Positions 47,965 to 58,977 of a stretch of 64,000 bases of DNA are shown in pieces (position 1 is the stretch's first letter; the number at the start of each line of letters is the position of its first letter). The position numbers were made by a program, and so were the translations under genes. Where the stretch lies: positions 6,720,001 through 6,784,000 of the forward strand of contig CM056561.1 in NCBI GenBank assembly GCA_029721515.1, in the 5' to 3' direction. This DNA is from Synanceia verrucosa. Lineage: Eukaryota; Chordata; Actinopteri; Perciformes; Synanceiidae. The notes under the pieces were generated by a model. The model saw only the letters and a program-made list of their open reading frames with translations, did no database searches and was not told where the DNA came from.

Positions 47965-50900
47965 GTATGCACTTCCTCATTCTATCAGACATTAAAGCCC
48001 ATCTCAGTTTGAGCCGACATAAAATGCCAAGGCAGGGTTTAGTCTGTGGCTTTCAGCTGTTGGACTACTGTCACTTTAATGGCTCACTGTATTTCCTTGA
48101 CCTTTTTTTAACCCAACAATTTTGGTTAGTAATGACTATGAGCACTGGTTTCCTCACTTAATTTAGAGTTATTTTATTCTAACAGCATAGCTGTGGTGGT
48201 CACAGCCGTACATGAAGTGGAATACATATTAGACGTATTATGAGGCTCATGCTTCAAGATTTGACAGGTTTATGCCATAATGATAAGATAAATTACTCTT
48301 TCTCCTGTCTACTAATCTCCTGATTTAGAAACGTAATTTACAAATTGAATATAATGGTGAAATTTCTGTGAATTATGGGTCATTATTATGGGTGAGTTTA
48401 TTACACATCTGCCACATCCATCCATTATCTGGATGGGCTGGAGCCTATCCCAGCTGTCTTAGGGCGGAAGGCAGAGTACACCCTGGACAAGTCACCACCT
48501 CATCACAGGGCACATAGAGACAGACATTCACACCTACAGTCAATTTAAATTAGCCAATTAACCTAATTTTTTGCATGGTGGGAGGAAGCCACAGTACCTG
48601 GAGGGAACCCATGCAGACACAGGGAGAACATGCAAACTCCACACAGAAAGGCCCCGGACCCAGGATTCAAACCCAGCACCTTCTTGCTGTGAGGCAACAG
48701 TGCTAACCACTACACCACCGTGCTGCCCTCATCTGCCACACTAAATAATAAATAACATTGTAGATCACATACAAGAGTGGTGTAACTTTGCACTACAATG
48801 TGGCCTAAAGTGTAACTACAAACCTGTGTATTTTTAAGCATGGATTTAAAACACCATTATGCTGGTGTGGTCAGTTTATTTAATATTTAATAATTATTTT
48901 ATGGAAAATGATGAAATATTTGAAGGGACAACTGTTTTTAATTGACAACAGCAATGTTTAATGCCTCATAACCACGATTATAAAGTCACTGTTTGTGTTA
49001 AGGCAAGGTAGTGTCAGACACAAAACATCCGCTCTGACAAAAAGCTCTTTTGAATGTCTTAAAGGAACAGTGTGTGGGATTTTGGTGGATGTATTAACAG
49101 AATTGGAATGTAACATTCATAATTATATGCATATGCAGATTAGGTACCTTTAAAAGCAGCTGAGGGTACAATTATGTCCATCCTGTCCACAGGTCACAGC
49201 TCTTTTTTTGGATCAATGGCATGTACCAAGGAACCGTCGGCCAGAACCGGTCCAGAATGGAGTGTCCAGTCCTGTGCCAGTACAGACCTTCACCACTGGA
49301 GATCAGGCAGAGACTGGAGTTCGAGCCCGGAGGAAACTGGCCAGTCTTCTGATGGACAGACTGAAGACAGACAGGTATTAGAAATAAATAATACAAGTAT
49401 TGTTTTGATTTTCATATTAGCCTTTTCTGTGTGCATGTTTATTTTGACCTCTGCTGCCACAGTCATGGAATTTAAGCAATTTAAGTAACAGCATTAAATC
49501 TTAAAGCTGCAGACACTGCCCCCCTTGGAATGCAAGGTCACTAGTTTAGGAAAACATGTGTCTGCCTATCTCCAAGCTGACCTGGGAATCAAGGCCAGAG
49601 GAACTGTTGGGCCTTGATGATAAATAACAGCTATCTCTTGGATAAAGCATGACAACAGCGGCTCCAGACCAGAAAAAGGTCACGGCGAACCTGTGCTATG
49701 CACAACAATATGACTATAACTAGTGCAAGGTAAACTTATTTACCCATAAGGGCCACACTACCTGGGTGAGGAGCAGGGGTGTGAGATGGACTCAGGCATT
49801 TGAGAGTGTTTCTATTCCTCCTGAGCTTAGAATTTAATATGACTTCTCAAGACTTCAAAGGCTCCTGGACACCCTCCTCCTTTCTAACAATTGACCAGCA
49901 ATTTCCCCACAACAACTTCCACAGGAGTCCTGAAAGAGAAGAGAAGAGAAACAGTTTTTTTTCTTTTAAATAGGTTCTCTAAAATAGGTCATCGTATTTC
50001 CTAACCACAATCCTCTCAATTCAAACATGTTAAATTATTTTTGTTGGTCACTTAATACAAAAGAAACATTTTTGCTTTATAGACAATAAGCAAAATGAAT
50101 TAAAAAAAAATCAAAAACAGTGCTCCTTGGTTCAGTGTACTGTGTGTACGTTGTAGCAAAAAGAAAACAGCACAGGAAACTACAGAAGCCGAGCACGGCC
50201 ATGGATTTTATTTTATCTCATGATAACGACTGATTAAGTCATTATCTTCATATAACAAACATTGTTTTCTCGTGATAACGAATTAAGTAATAATGTGTTC
50301 ATCTGTGAAGTGATTAGACTGGGTTCGATTCCTGGCCCAGGCCTTTCTGTGTGGAGTTTGCAGGCTAGGCTGACTAGTGGGTTAACTAGTGGGTCAAAAA
50401 CAAGAATAGATCTAAAAGCACATTTGAAACTTGGCTCTGTGAATTAATGTTGCATCACCAGTTTTCCTTCTTGAATAGACCATATGATGACCTGTTCTTT
50501 TCTCTCCACAGGGCTCACTTCATCTCTGACAAATATGGCATCCGAATTGACTCCAACCATTTATTTGAGAACGGGAAACTTTGCTTGCGTGTCGATGGCT
50601 CGTATGAGGTATTAATGTTAAAGTGAAATTGCAGCATTTTCCATCTAGAGCAGTGGTTCTCAACCGTTTTACCCCAAGCTGAGAAAGTAGTCGGCTGTTG
50701 AAGTACCACCATATGACTGATGTTAAAATACAGTCTATTCAGCTCTGCACAGTTCACGCAGGAGGCAAATTTATTCCTAAATAACATTATTTATTGTTTA
50801 CTTTTGTCAGCCACATTGTACAAAAGGCAGCACTAAAACTATCAAACACTTCCACACAATTCTCACAAACAAAGCTAGGGCATTTAGAACATAACTGTCA

Positions 50901-53900
50901 TTATTAAGAACAACTGTATTTTAGAAAAATGTTCTTCGTTCAAACACACTTTCCCTCACTTCACCACAAATCATCACCGTGGCCTGGGTTCTTCCTCTGT
51001 CCCACTGCAGCTGAATCCAAATTTCATGTAACTGGAGTTGTATTTGTGTTCTGTTTGTGCGTGGATTCTCCTCATGTGCTGCTACAGGAGTGGACAATTA
51101 ATTTCCCCAAGGGGCCATATGAGAAACTAAAACTGTTATAGTCACTAACTCAATTCTGGTTAATAGGAATTTCTTCATAAGTAGTAGTACATTGTGTGGT
51201 TTTAGTAAGAGTAGATGGCTATAAAAATGTTTATACAAAAAAACAGTCCATTTCCACTCTGCGTGTTTAGTCTGGTAACACAGCAACGTTTATTCCACAA
51301 CCTTTGACTTCAGAAATTAAATATTTAGAGGTCCATGTTTTGTTAAGCTCTCTATTCTGTATCAGCTGTTTTTTTTAAACATGTCCAGACATTTTTGTGG
51401 GCTTACTGCTAACTTACATCTCTCATCAACGTCAGATGAAGTGAAGATGCAAATGCTTGCAGGCTCGACCATGGATATAAATAAATACATGTGAATTTCT
51501 CCGTGAGATGAATAAAGTATCTATCTATCTATCTAAATAGCAGCTTCAAAGTAAAAGCAGTGAGACGCTACACTAAATACTAAATAGATCTGTTTTTTGT
51601 CTTCTTTCTTTAAACAGAGTGTAGTCAATCTGTATGTGGTAAACACTGGAAAAGATCCTGTGTATTTCACCTACTACACCCCTCTGCACTGGCTCAGGGA
51701 CTTCACTCTGAAGGATGAATACAATGTGACCAAGACAAATCCTCTGCATTTACAACCAGGTAATGCACCACAAACAAGAACAACAACAATTTCATTTCAA
51801 AGTACAATGCTAATGCAAACGCAATGCAATAAGTCACTACTAAGCATTAGTACCTTTTGTGCTCTATTCTCAGGTGACAGTTATGAAATCCAGGTTCACT
51901 TCCACTGCAGTTTGGTTGGTTTCTATCCAGCTACACTGGCCTTTGAATTCAAACCAGACCTGCAGCCCTCCTCCACTGCCTTCCACATTGTGCGTTTCAT
52001 TGAGGCCAGGTGTGTAACTGACTTGGGACTGGAGCTGGCACCTGTGGCCCCATACAAACCCCGCTCCCTCCCTGCCTGGACCCCTGAAGTTGATTGCACG
52101 ATTGTGGATGGACAACGACCTGAAGGGTATGAGTGTTCACTCAACTCACTGTTAAATATACAGCAAATCTCATATATCACAGTGAAATGCTGCATGTCTC
52201 CTTGTGATGTATCCAACATTGTCCATTTTGTCTCCTCTTACCAGGCTGTCAGTAATGCAGCTACAAAATGTGATTGAACTAAAACAGTATCGAATACCAG
52301 AATACATGAACCAGCTCATCCAGTCACTGAAGCACTCCACTTACTACTGTGATAAAAGGTACATTCTGTTTAGTTTTTGAATATTATTTTGGAATTGTTA
52401 TTTCCAACTATGGGTTAGTAGTTAAAGCATAATGTGCAATGACTATATAAAGCCTAACCTCAAAATACATGAAGAAAATGTGTTTATATACAATTTATTT
52501 GTATCGGTGCTTGTTTTGACGTTTTGAGAGACGAAAAATTTATTATTGTAGCCGTCTGGCGAGCTGCAGTAAAGCATTTCCTATGTTTTCTGCCAAAATA
52601 TTCAATCTTCCAATATGATATCCACTTCAGTCAAAGTTTTTTTTTAATGTTTTTTTTAGACACTGGATGGGCAAGGATTGTAGCTTTGGTTTAATATAAA
52701 AAAGCTGTGTGAAATAATCATTGTTATCATTTTTCTGAAACCCAAGTGCTTTTTCTGCTTAAACTCAGCCATAGATAGGATTCAGGATGCAGACCCTGGT
52801 CTCTAGTGTCTCAGACTTGTGCTATACCTCCTACTATATGAATAACAACCCTGTCATACATTGTTCATTGTATCTTTTCCTTTGGTTTGCTTAGAAGGGC
52901 TTTGCTGGAAAGTCCCCTGAGCTGGGAGAACTACTCTGAGAAGTTTCAGCTGCTTCTGTATCTGGAGGAGCTTCAGATGGAGGTGGACATCAAGAGATAC
53001 AACATCCCCAACAATGAAAAAGAATATGCAGTCATGTCCAGAGACAAGGTCAACAAGAAGCTGCTTGTTCTGGAGGTTAATATGTGCTCATCACTTCGCT
53101 TCCCTCTCCTAGAAATGTATTTTAGAAAGACTATTGAGCTCTGGCTGTCTACCTAAATATCATCTGTTGTGTCAGAAGGAATAAATATTACAGATAAGTA
53201 CATGTCATATCAGTGTAAATGTCAGTACTTTTAGCCATATTAGCCAGCATTAGTGAAATCTGATATCTACTACTCCTTCTGAATATTGTTAAAAGGTAAC
53301 ATCACATGACGAATAAGGAAACAAATGATACATCTTTCCTCCATTTTTGTACACCTGCCAGGTGCCTGGTGTGTCTGAAAACCGCCCATCTGTGCTTCGA
53401 GGGGATTCGCTCCTGGCGTATCCTGCAGGACAAAAAGGGGTGAAGTACCGTGGCTACGTCCACAGTGTGCAGCTGGACAGTGTCAAACTGGGCTTCAGCT
53501 CAAAGTAAGATCAGGACTTAACAGTAAATTAAGCAATAAAGACTGATATTAACAAATGTGTTGAATGAGTCAAATCAAGCTGAGAGTTGTGAATTTTATT
53601 TCCAGATTGCTGGATCAATTTGTAGATGGCATGAAGTTCCATATTGAGTTCAGTGTCAGCCGCCTGACTTTGCGCCTTCAGCACCGAGCAGCAGAGCTGG
53701 CAGCTACATTCAGGCTGAAGGAGGTGTTATTCCCTGCTCCACCTGCGAACCACACCTGTGCCTCTCTGCAAACAGAGCTTCCCCAGCTCAGGTAAGGCAT
53801 GCCAGCAAATAGACTCTACATGTGTTGTGCAATATGAATGAGTCAGACTGAGCTGCACACACTGGAAAAATCATTCCAGTATAAAAGAAATAGTATGCAA

Positions 53901-56900
53901 ACGTAGCATATTCTTGCCTTGAACAGCATGGAAATGACAGTTTCCTTAATGAACTTCCAGGAGAAATAAGATAGGCATGACTGAAAATAGAGCTTGATGC
54001 CAAGTTCTCTATTTTGCTTTCAATCAAACACTAGAGGGTGCTGTTGTGCTGTATAAACTCATATTAATGAAGGCATTTTAGATGATCTTTGTCATTTTCT
54101 CATTAGAAGTTAAAATGAGTTTTTTTTCGGCAGTATGTGATTCACTGTGCATTTAAACATAATGGCTGACTCTCTGCCTCTAACATCATGCTTTTGTTCC
54201 TTTATCTTCCTGTCAATAGGCTGTTTGACCTAAAGTTGGAGGCCAACCCAGAGCAGTATCAAGCTGTGCAGCACATTGTAGCTGGCTCATCTAAACCTGC
54301 CCCTTACCTGGTGTTTGGCCCACCTGGAACAGGTACAAGTACCAGCATATGACTTCCATCTTTGTCTTCATAAGTGCTGCACTGTTTAAGCAATTTAACT
54401 TTAATTGTTTATCCTACCAGCCACTCACAAAGCCATAAAATGCGCTGGACTTAATTCTGTCTGTTCAGGTAAAACTGTGACTGTGGTGGAGGCCATCAAG
54501 CAGATCGAGAAGACCCAGGTCTCTTGCCACATCCTGGCCTGCGCTCCCTCCAACAGTGCTGCTGATCTGCTCTGCAAGAAGATAGTAGACCATGTGGACA
54601 AGCATAAAGTGTTTCGCATGTATGCCACCAGCCGAGACCCTGAATGTGTCCCCTCTGGACTAAAGGTCAGTGCCGGGGCATTCGATGCATGAGGTTGGTT
54701 TTAACTTGTGAAGCCTTTCTTTGATGTAGAAACTATCTGCTGCTACTGCTGGTGCTTTATGGCTTCGATATTGTTGTAATCAGAAAGGAACAGTAACAGT
54801 GTGTAATAGTGCTGCAAGGGCCAGGATATTATAACACATTAACGGTTGAGTTATTAATAACTAACTCTGACACCTTTTGACACGCCCCTTAACCTGCAGT
54901 ATTTTCTACTAAGCTCACAGCTCACCCAAACTTGTACTTCTTCTGAGTTTGCAATTATTAAAGAAAATACATTTGCCCTTGCAATGACACACACACATAT
55001 TTATGTACACAAGAGATCGTTCAATTTCTGAAGTGAAAGCTGGTTCTTAACGTCAAAAGGACACTTAACTCACAGTTCAATGGTTCTAGAGAAAAACGTC
55101 ATTATAAGTTAAGTGAAAAAATAAATTTGGTTATATACCAATCAATAAAGACGATGAAATAAGGTTTAGTAAACCTCAAAACGGTCTTAAAAAACACATT
55201 TTCACACATTCCATGGCGCCACCACAGAATGTGGAACACTCAAACAGTTTGGTGTTTTTGTTTGTTATAACAGATAAAAATAGAAAGTGAAACATGATCA
55301 GTTTTCATTATTCCTGCTGTATATTCTCATAAATACATTTTTTATATACAGCATAACTATTTATAAAACTTGAGAAGCTTTTTTTTTTGTTTTGTGGCTC
55401 CTGATAATTGTTATTTGGTGGAAAAGGAGAAGAAAAAATGTCTCTATTGATCGTAAAGGTTGCAGACTTCTGGTGTACACAGATGTTGTGGTACCTTCAC
55501 AGGCATGCTCTAACCTGGTAGGAGAGTGTTACGTGTTTCCTACTAAAGAGAAGCTGATGGAGTACAGGATCATGGTCACCACCCTGTTAACAGCTGGAAG
55601 GTAGTGAATCACTCCGGGCAGTTAGCTCACCTGCATGACACTAAAAAAAATTTGCATATTGCAATATTCACATCCTGTTCATGTTCGCTTCCAGGTAGAT
55701 GAACCATAAACCATGAACGTTTGTCCTCTCTGATCCCTGCAGGCTGATCACAGGAGACATCCCCGATGGACATTTCACTCACATCTTTGTGGATGAGGCA
55801 GGACACGCCGTGGAGTCTGAATGTTTAGTCCCATTGGCAGGTAAAGAAAGAAAACAGCAGTGAATTTTCTGTAATTGAATTGAACTTGTTTTATGTGTTG
55901 GTTGATTTTTTTTATCTGTGGGACAAAGGGCTGCTCGATGCAAAGTCTGGTCAGGTTGTTCTGGCTGGAGACCCTAAGCAGCTCGGACCTATTCTCAGAT
56001 CCCCTTTTGCTCTGAAATACGGCATGGGTAAGAACAGACACACTCACATGGACATTGTCCACTTATTAACACTGTACTATGGATAAATGAGGATGCATAG
56101 TTATGCTGTTGGTATTTCTGGAGAGAAAAGACTCTGCTATCTGCAGGAGTGTCCTTCTTGGAGCGCATGATGAAAGAATTCCCTCTCTACCAGAAGCATG
56201 AGGGCAAGTTCAACAATCGTTTTGTCACCAAACTGCTGCGCAACTACAGGTGTGGTACTAGAGGGTGTTTAATAAGACAGCTCTTGACGGAAATGATATC
56301 CTTTTGTGAATTAATTCCTTTGTCCTTCTCAGGTCCCATCCTGCCATTCTGAAGGTTCCCAACGAGATGTTCTATGAAGAAGAACTGCAGTGTTGTGCGG
56401 ATGAAGTCTTACGCAACTCCTACTGCAGATGGGAACACCTCAAAAAGACGGTAATTTTTTTTTATCCTGTCCTTAAGTTTTCTATCTGACAGCAGCTTTG
56501 TATTCAAAAGAAGAACTGCCAAAACATTGTTGAATACGTATATAATAAAACTGACCTCACATACCTCAGAACTTCCCGGTGATCTTCCGAGGAGTGACCG
56601 GTATTGACGAGCGCGAGGCCAGCAGTCCTTCATTCTTCAATGTAACAGAGGTGGAGGTGCTGATGGACTATGTGAGGAAACTGCTGCCTACGCATGGCAA
56701 GAAGGGCCTGGCTACCCTCTCACCTGCAGACATAGGCATCATCGCCCCCTACAGGAAACAGGTCAGAAACAAGTCAACACAGAAATGGTGTGTAGTACAG
56801 ATAGGGCAACTACAACTGTCAGATCAGTAACTGCCGTAAAATGCTTCAATAGACTGCCGAGTTTTTGTTTTGCTCATGCGCAAATCAGGTTTTAGATTGG

Positions 56901-57812
56901 GTAGTGACGGGTGCATCTTGTCATTATTGCAGATTAGTGGAAAAAGTGGAATTATATTTATAGTTATATGTAGATTAAAAGCTGGAGCTGTTTTTTCCTG
57001 CCTTACATAGGTGCAGAAAATTCGCAAGGCCCTGGAAAAAGTTGGGAAAGACCTCAAATTTAAAGACATGAGTGCCCTAAAGGTAACATATTTCACACAA
57101 GTATATTGTAAGACACAGCAATAGCAATGTTTTAAGTGCGTATAAATATGTGTGTGTGTGTGTGTGTGTATGTGATAGGTTGGTTCGGTGGAGGAGTTCC
57201 AAGGTCAGGAGAGGAGAGTGATCATGGTGTCTACAGTACGGAGCAGCCCCAATTTCATGGAGATAGACAAGAAGTTCAACCTCGGCTTCGTCAAGAATGA
57301 GAAGGTCTGTCACATTTCATAATGTTTGCATTATCTACTGTATGTATACAAAAAAAAACTGTGATTCTGAAAGGCTCTTTTCTTGTACAGAGGTTCAATG
57401 TGGCTTTGACTCGAGCCAGAGCCCTGCTGATCGTGGTGGGAAACCCCAGAGTGCTGAGCACAGATTCTACCTGGGGCCGGTATGTGAATCAGTGCTGCTC
57501 ACTAACATTTAAACTCAAGAGAGTAGTCCCTGATTACACTATCCTCTGCAGGTTCATCCAGTACTGCAGGGATGAAGGAGGCTACGACGGACATGAACGC
57601 ATAGAGGATGACGAGGACGTGGTGCTGAGACTCTCTGCCCTCTACATCAACGTTGATGTCCAAGGTGCCACACAATTTTGTTTACATAAGTATTCCCTCA
57701 AAATTTACGTAATTGAACTGATATTAATATAGTGCACCTTGTCTTGCCAGTGGAGACTGCAGAGAGCGTTGTTCAGCAGCACCTGGACCCTGAGTGGAGG
57801 AGTGACCTGTGA
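47639..57812 (+). CDS. mov10: MOV10 RNA helicase, copy 2 (complete, 23 coding exons, 1004 aa)
   Basis: Cytoplasmic Upf1-like superfamily 1 RNA helicase linked in vertebrates to Argonaute complexes, P-bodies, UPF1-dependent decay and retroelement restriction. Exons: 47639-47772, 47862-47964, 49193-49374, 50512-50608, 51618-51759, 51874-52126, 52245-52358, 52895-53075, 53362-53504, 53606-53791, 54220-54332, 54469-54665, 55503-55600, 55743-55840, 55929-56027, 56147-56249, 56333-56450, 56570-56761, 57011-57082, 57179-57304, 57391-57479, 57552-57664, 57751-57812. All junctions are GT-AG and in phase. The length of 1004 matches human MOV10 (1003). Start MVNMKLSTRCQIGI has G at -3 and +4. Motifs: GPPGTGKT (545-552), APSNSAAD, DEAG (665-668), GDPKQLGP (694-701), LLRNYRSH (743-750), VEEFQGQE (880-887), RFNVALTRARA (918-928); C-terminus LDPEWRSDL. 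No disruption seen; this is the likely functional copy. Confidence 0.95.
48417..48729 (-). mobile_element. tRNA-derived SINE in intron 2 of mov10 copy 2, with 11-bp target duplication
   Basis: On the minus strand the head reads GGTGGTGTAGTGGTTAGCAC (A box TGGTGTAGTGG) and GGTTTGAATCC (B box), the pol III promoter of a tRNA-derived SINE. The body holds the GGGAGAACATGCAAACTCC and GGAGCCTATCCCAGCTGTC phrases widespread in teleosts, and a TGGA-type tail follows. CATCTGCCACA flanks it on both sides (48406-48416 and 48730-48740), so both insertion boundaries are exact. Confidence 0.85.
50318..50365 (+). mobile_element. Short SINE fragment
   Basis: GGGTTCGATTCCTGGCCCAG followed by CCTTTCTGTGTGGAGTTTGC is the B box and adjoining body of the same SINE family in plus orientation, truncated on both sides, in intron 3 of mov10 copy 2. 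Confidence 0.6.
51490..51536 (+). repeat. Retroposon 3' tail with TATC repeat
   Basis: GTGAATTTCTCCGTGAGATG followed by AATAAAGTATC and TATC units is the common 3' terminus of teleost LINE/SINE retroposons. It lies in intron 4 of mov10 copy 2. Confidence 0.5.
54220..56027 (+). CDS. mov10: mov10 copy 2, helicase domain 1 exons (motifs I-III)
   Basis: Exon 54220-54332 ends within Walker A, and 54469-54665 continues with KTVTVVEAIKQIEK and ILACAPSNSAADLL. Exon 55503-55600 carries ACSNLVGECYVFPTKEK. Exon 55743-55840 has HIFVDEAGHAVE, and 55929-56027 has VLAGDPKQLGPILRSPF. The introns interrupt the motifs at the same codons as in copy 1. Confidence 0.95.
56147..57812 (+). CDS. mov10: mov10 copy 2, helicase domain 2 exons and C-terminus
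   Basis: Encodes FVTKLLRNYRSHPAILKVPN (motif IV), the FPVIFRGVTGIDEREASSPS block, ADIGIIAPYRKQ, VGSVEEFQGQERRVIMVSTV (motif V), and the arginine-rich motif VI RFNVALTRARALLIVVGNPR. It finishes with FIQYCRDEGGYDG and LDPEWRSDL before TGA. All elements needed to close the ATP site are present. Confidence 0.95.
57146..57170. repeat. TG microsatellite in intron 19 of mov10 copy 2
   Basis: A short TG run within 35 bases of the exon 20 acceptor. Confidence 0.85.
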
Positions 57813-57901
57813 GGGAAAGAAGAGCACAGTCCGGATTCATTTTGCACTGAGGTTTTAGGACAATAATATTTGTACTTTTGTAATTAGGTTGTCCTAAAAG
57901 G

Positions 57902-58969
57902 TAGGGGTGTGACGAGATCTCGCTAGACTACATCGCGACAAAATTTCTCATCAGCGTGAAAAGATGTCTGGCGAGCGCAGGGCAGAAAGAAACCTATCAG
58001 AATTTGAGCTATCCAAGCTTCTATTAGTGGCCTGTGGGTGGCAGTAATGAGCCTTTGCTACATCTAGTCTGACAGAAACTGACAATGAGAAGGAGAGCAG
58101 CATCTGCAGCACTTATAAAGATATTGGCAGATTCCAGCTTCCAGCTTCCTGGATCACTACGTCAAATCCAGTGTGATCTTAAGATTAGTGTTGGTGAGGC
58201 ACATGATGAGCTACAACTGAATTTTTACCGAAATGATGTGTCCCCGGTGCTCCTCTGAAAACATTGCTCCCAATGAGCACCGGCAGTTGAGGAGACAGGG
58301 AAGGGACCGTCTACAAAGTGCAGCACCAGAATGGAAAGCGTTCCCCTAACTTATGCTGTAGCATCAATAGATTCAGCTCAGACACATTTCACCTCATGCT
58401 GCTGGTACTACAATGACTTTGATTTATGTAATTTTTATGGCTTAGTTTTATCCATCCATCCATCTTCTACTGCTTATCCTCACATAGGGTCACGGGGGGG
58501 CTGGAGCCTATCCCAGCTGTCTTAGGGTGAAAGGCAGGGTACACCCTGGACAAGTCGCCACCTCATCGTAGGACACAGAGACAGACAAACACTCACATTC
58601 ATTTAAATTAGCCAATTAACCTAATCCCCATGCATGTTTTTGGATGGTGGGAGGAAGCCAGAGTACCCGGAGAGAACCCATGCAGACACGGGGAGAACAT
58701 GCAATAAATGAATGAATAATGCATAAATGAATAGTAAATAGTGCAGTGCAAGATTTTAACAAAAAGTGATTTAATGTATTTTTTATGAATTATTTAAGAG
58801 GTATCGTTAAATAAACTTTACTGAAAGAGAGTCAAATGACTGTTTGTCCAGTCATATATTTTATCATTTTAGTTTACTTAGAAGTAATGTGAAAATATTG
58901 TCTCATTCTCGTGAACCCGACATCATGCCTCGTCTCATCTTGTGAGCTGAGTGTATCGTCACACCCCTA
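57902..58969. mobile_element. Non-autonomous hAT element with perfect 8-bp target duplication
   Basis: Starts TAGGGGTGTGACGA and ends TCGTCACACCCCTA, which are exact inverted repeats. CTAAAAGG is present immediately on both sides (57894-57901 and 58970-58977), the 8-bp duplication expected of hAT transposases. The 1068-base interior has no transposase frame and carries a SINE fragment. It begins 90 bases after the mov10 copy 2 stop codon, so it probably forms part of that gene's 3' UTR or flank. Confidence 0.92.
58450..58703 (-). mobile_element. 5'-truncated SINE inside the hAT element
   Basis: Same family and orientation as the SINE at 48417: GGAGCCTATCCCAGCTGTC, TACACCCTGGACAAGTCGCC and the GGGAGAACATGC phrase are present on the plus strand, with TCCATCCATCC at the tail end. 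The tRNA-derived head is absent, as expected for incomplete reverse transcription. It arrived after, or travelled with, the hAT element. Confidence 0.8.
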
Positions 58970-58977
58970 CTAAAAGG

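Noticed and set aside
51870..52219. Minus-strand frames opposite mov10 copy 2 exon 6
   Set aside because: Antisense shadows; the plus strand has conserved MOV10 sequence and correct splice phases.
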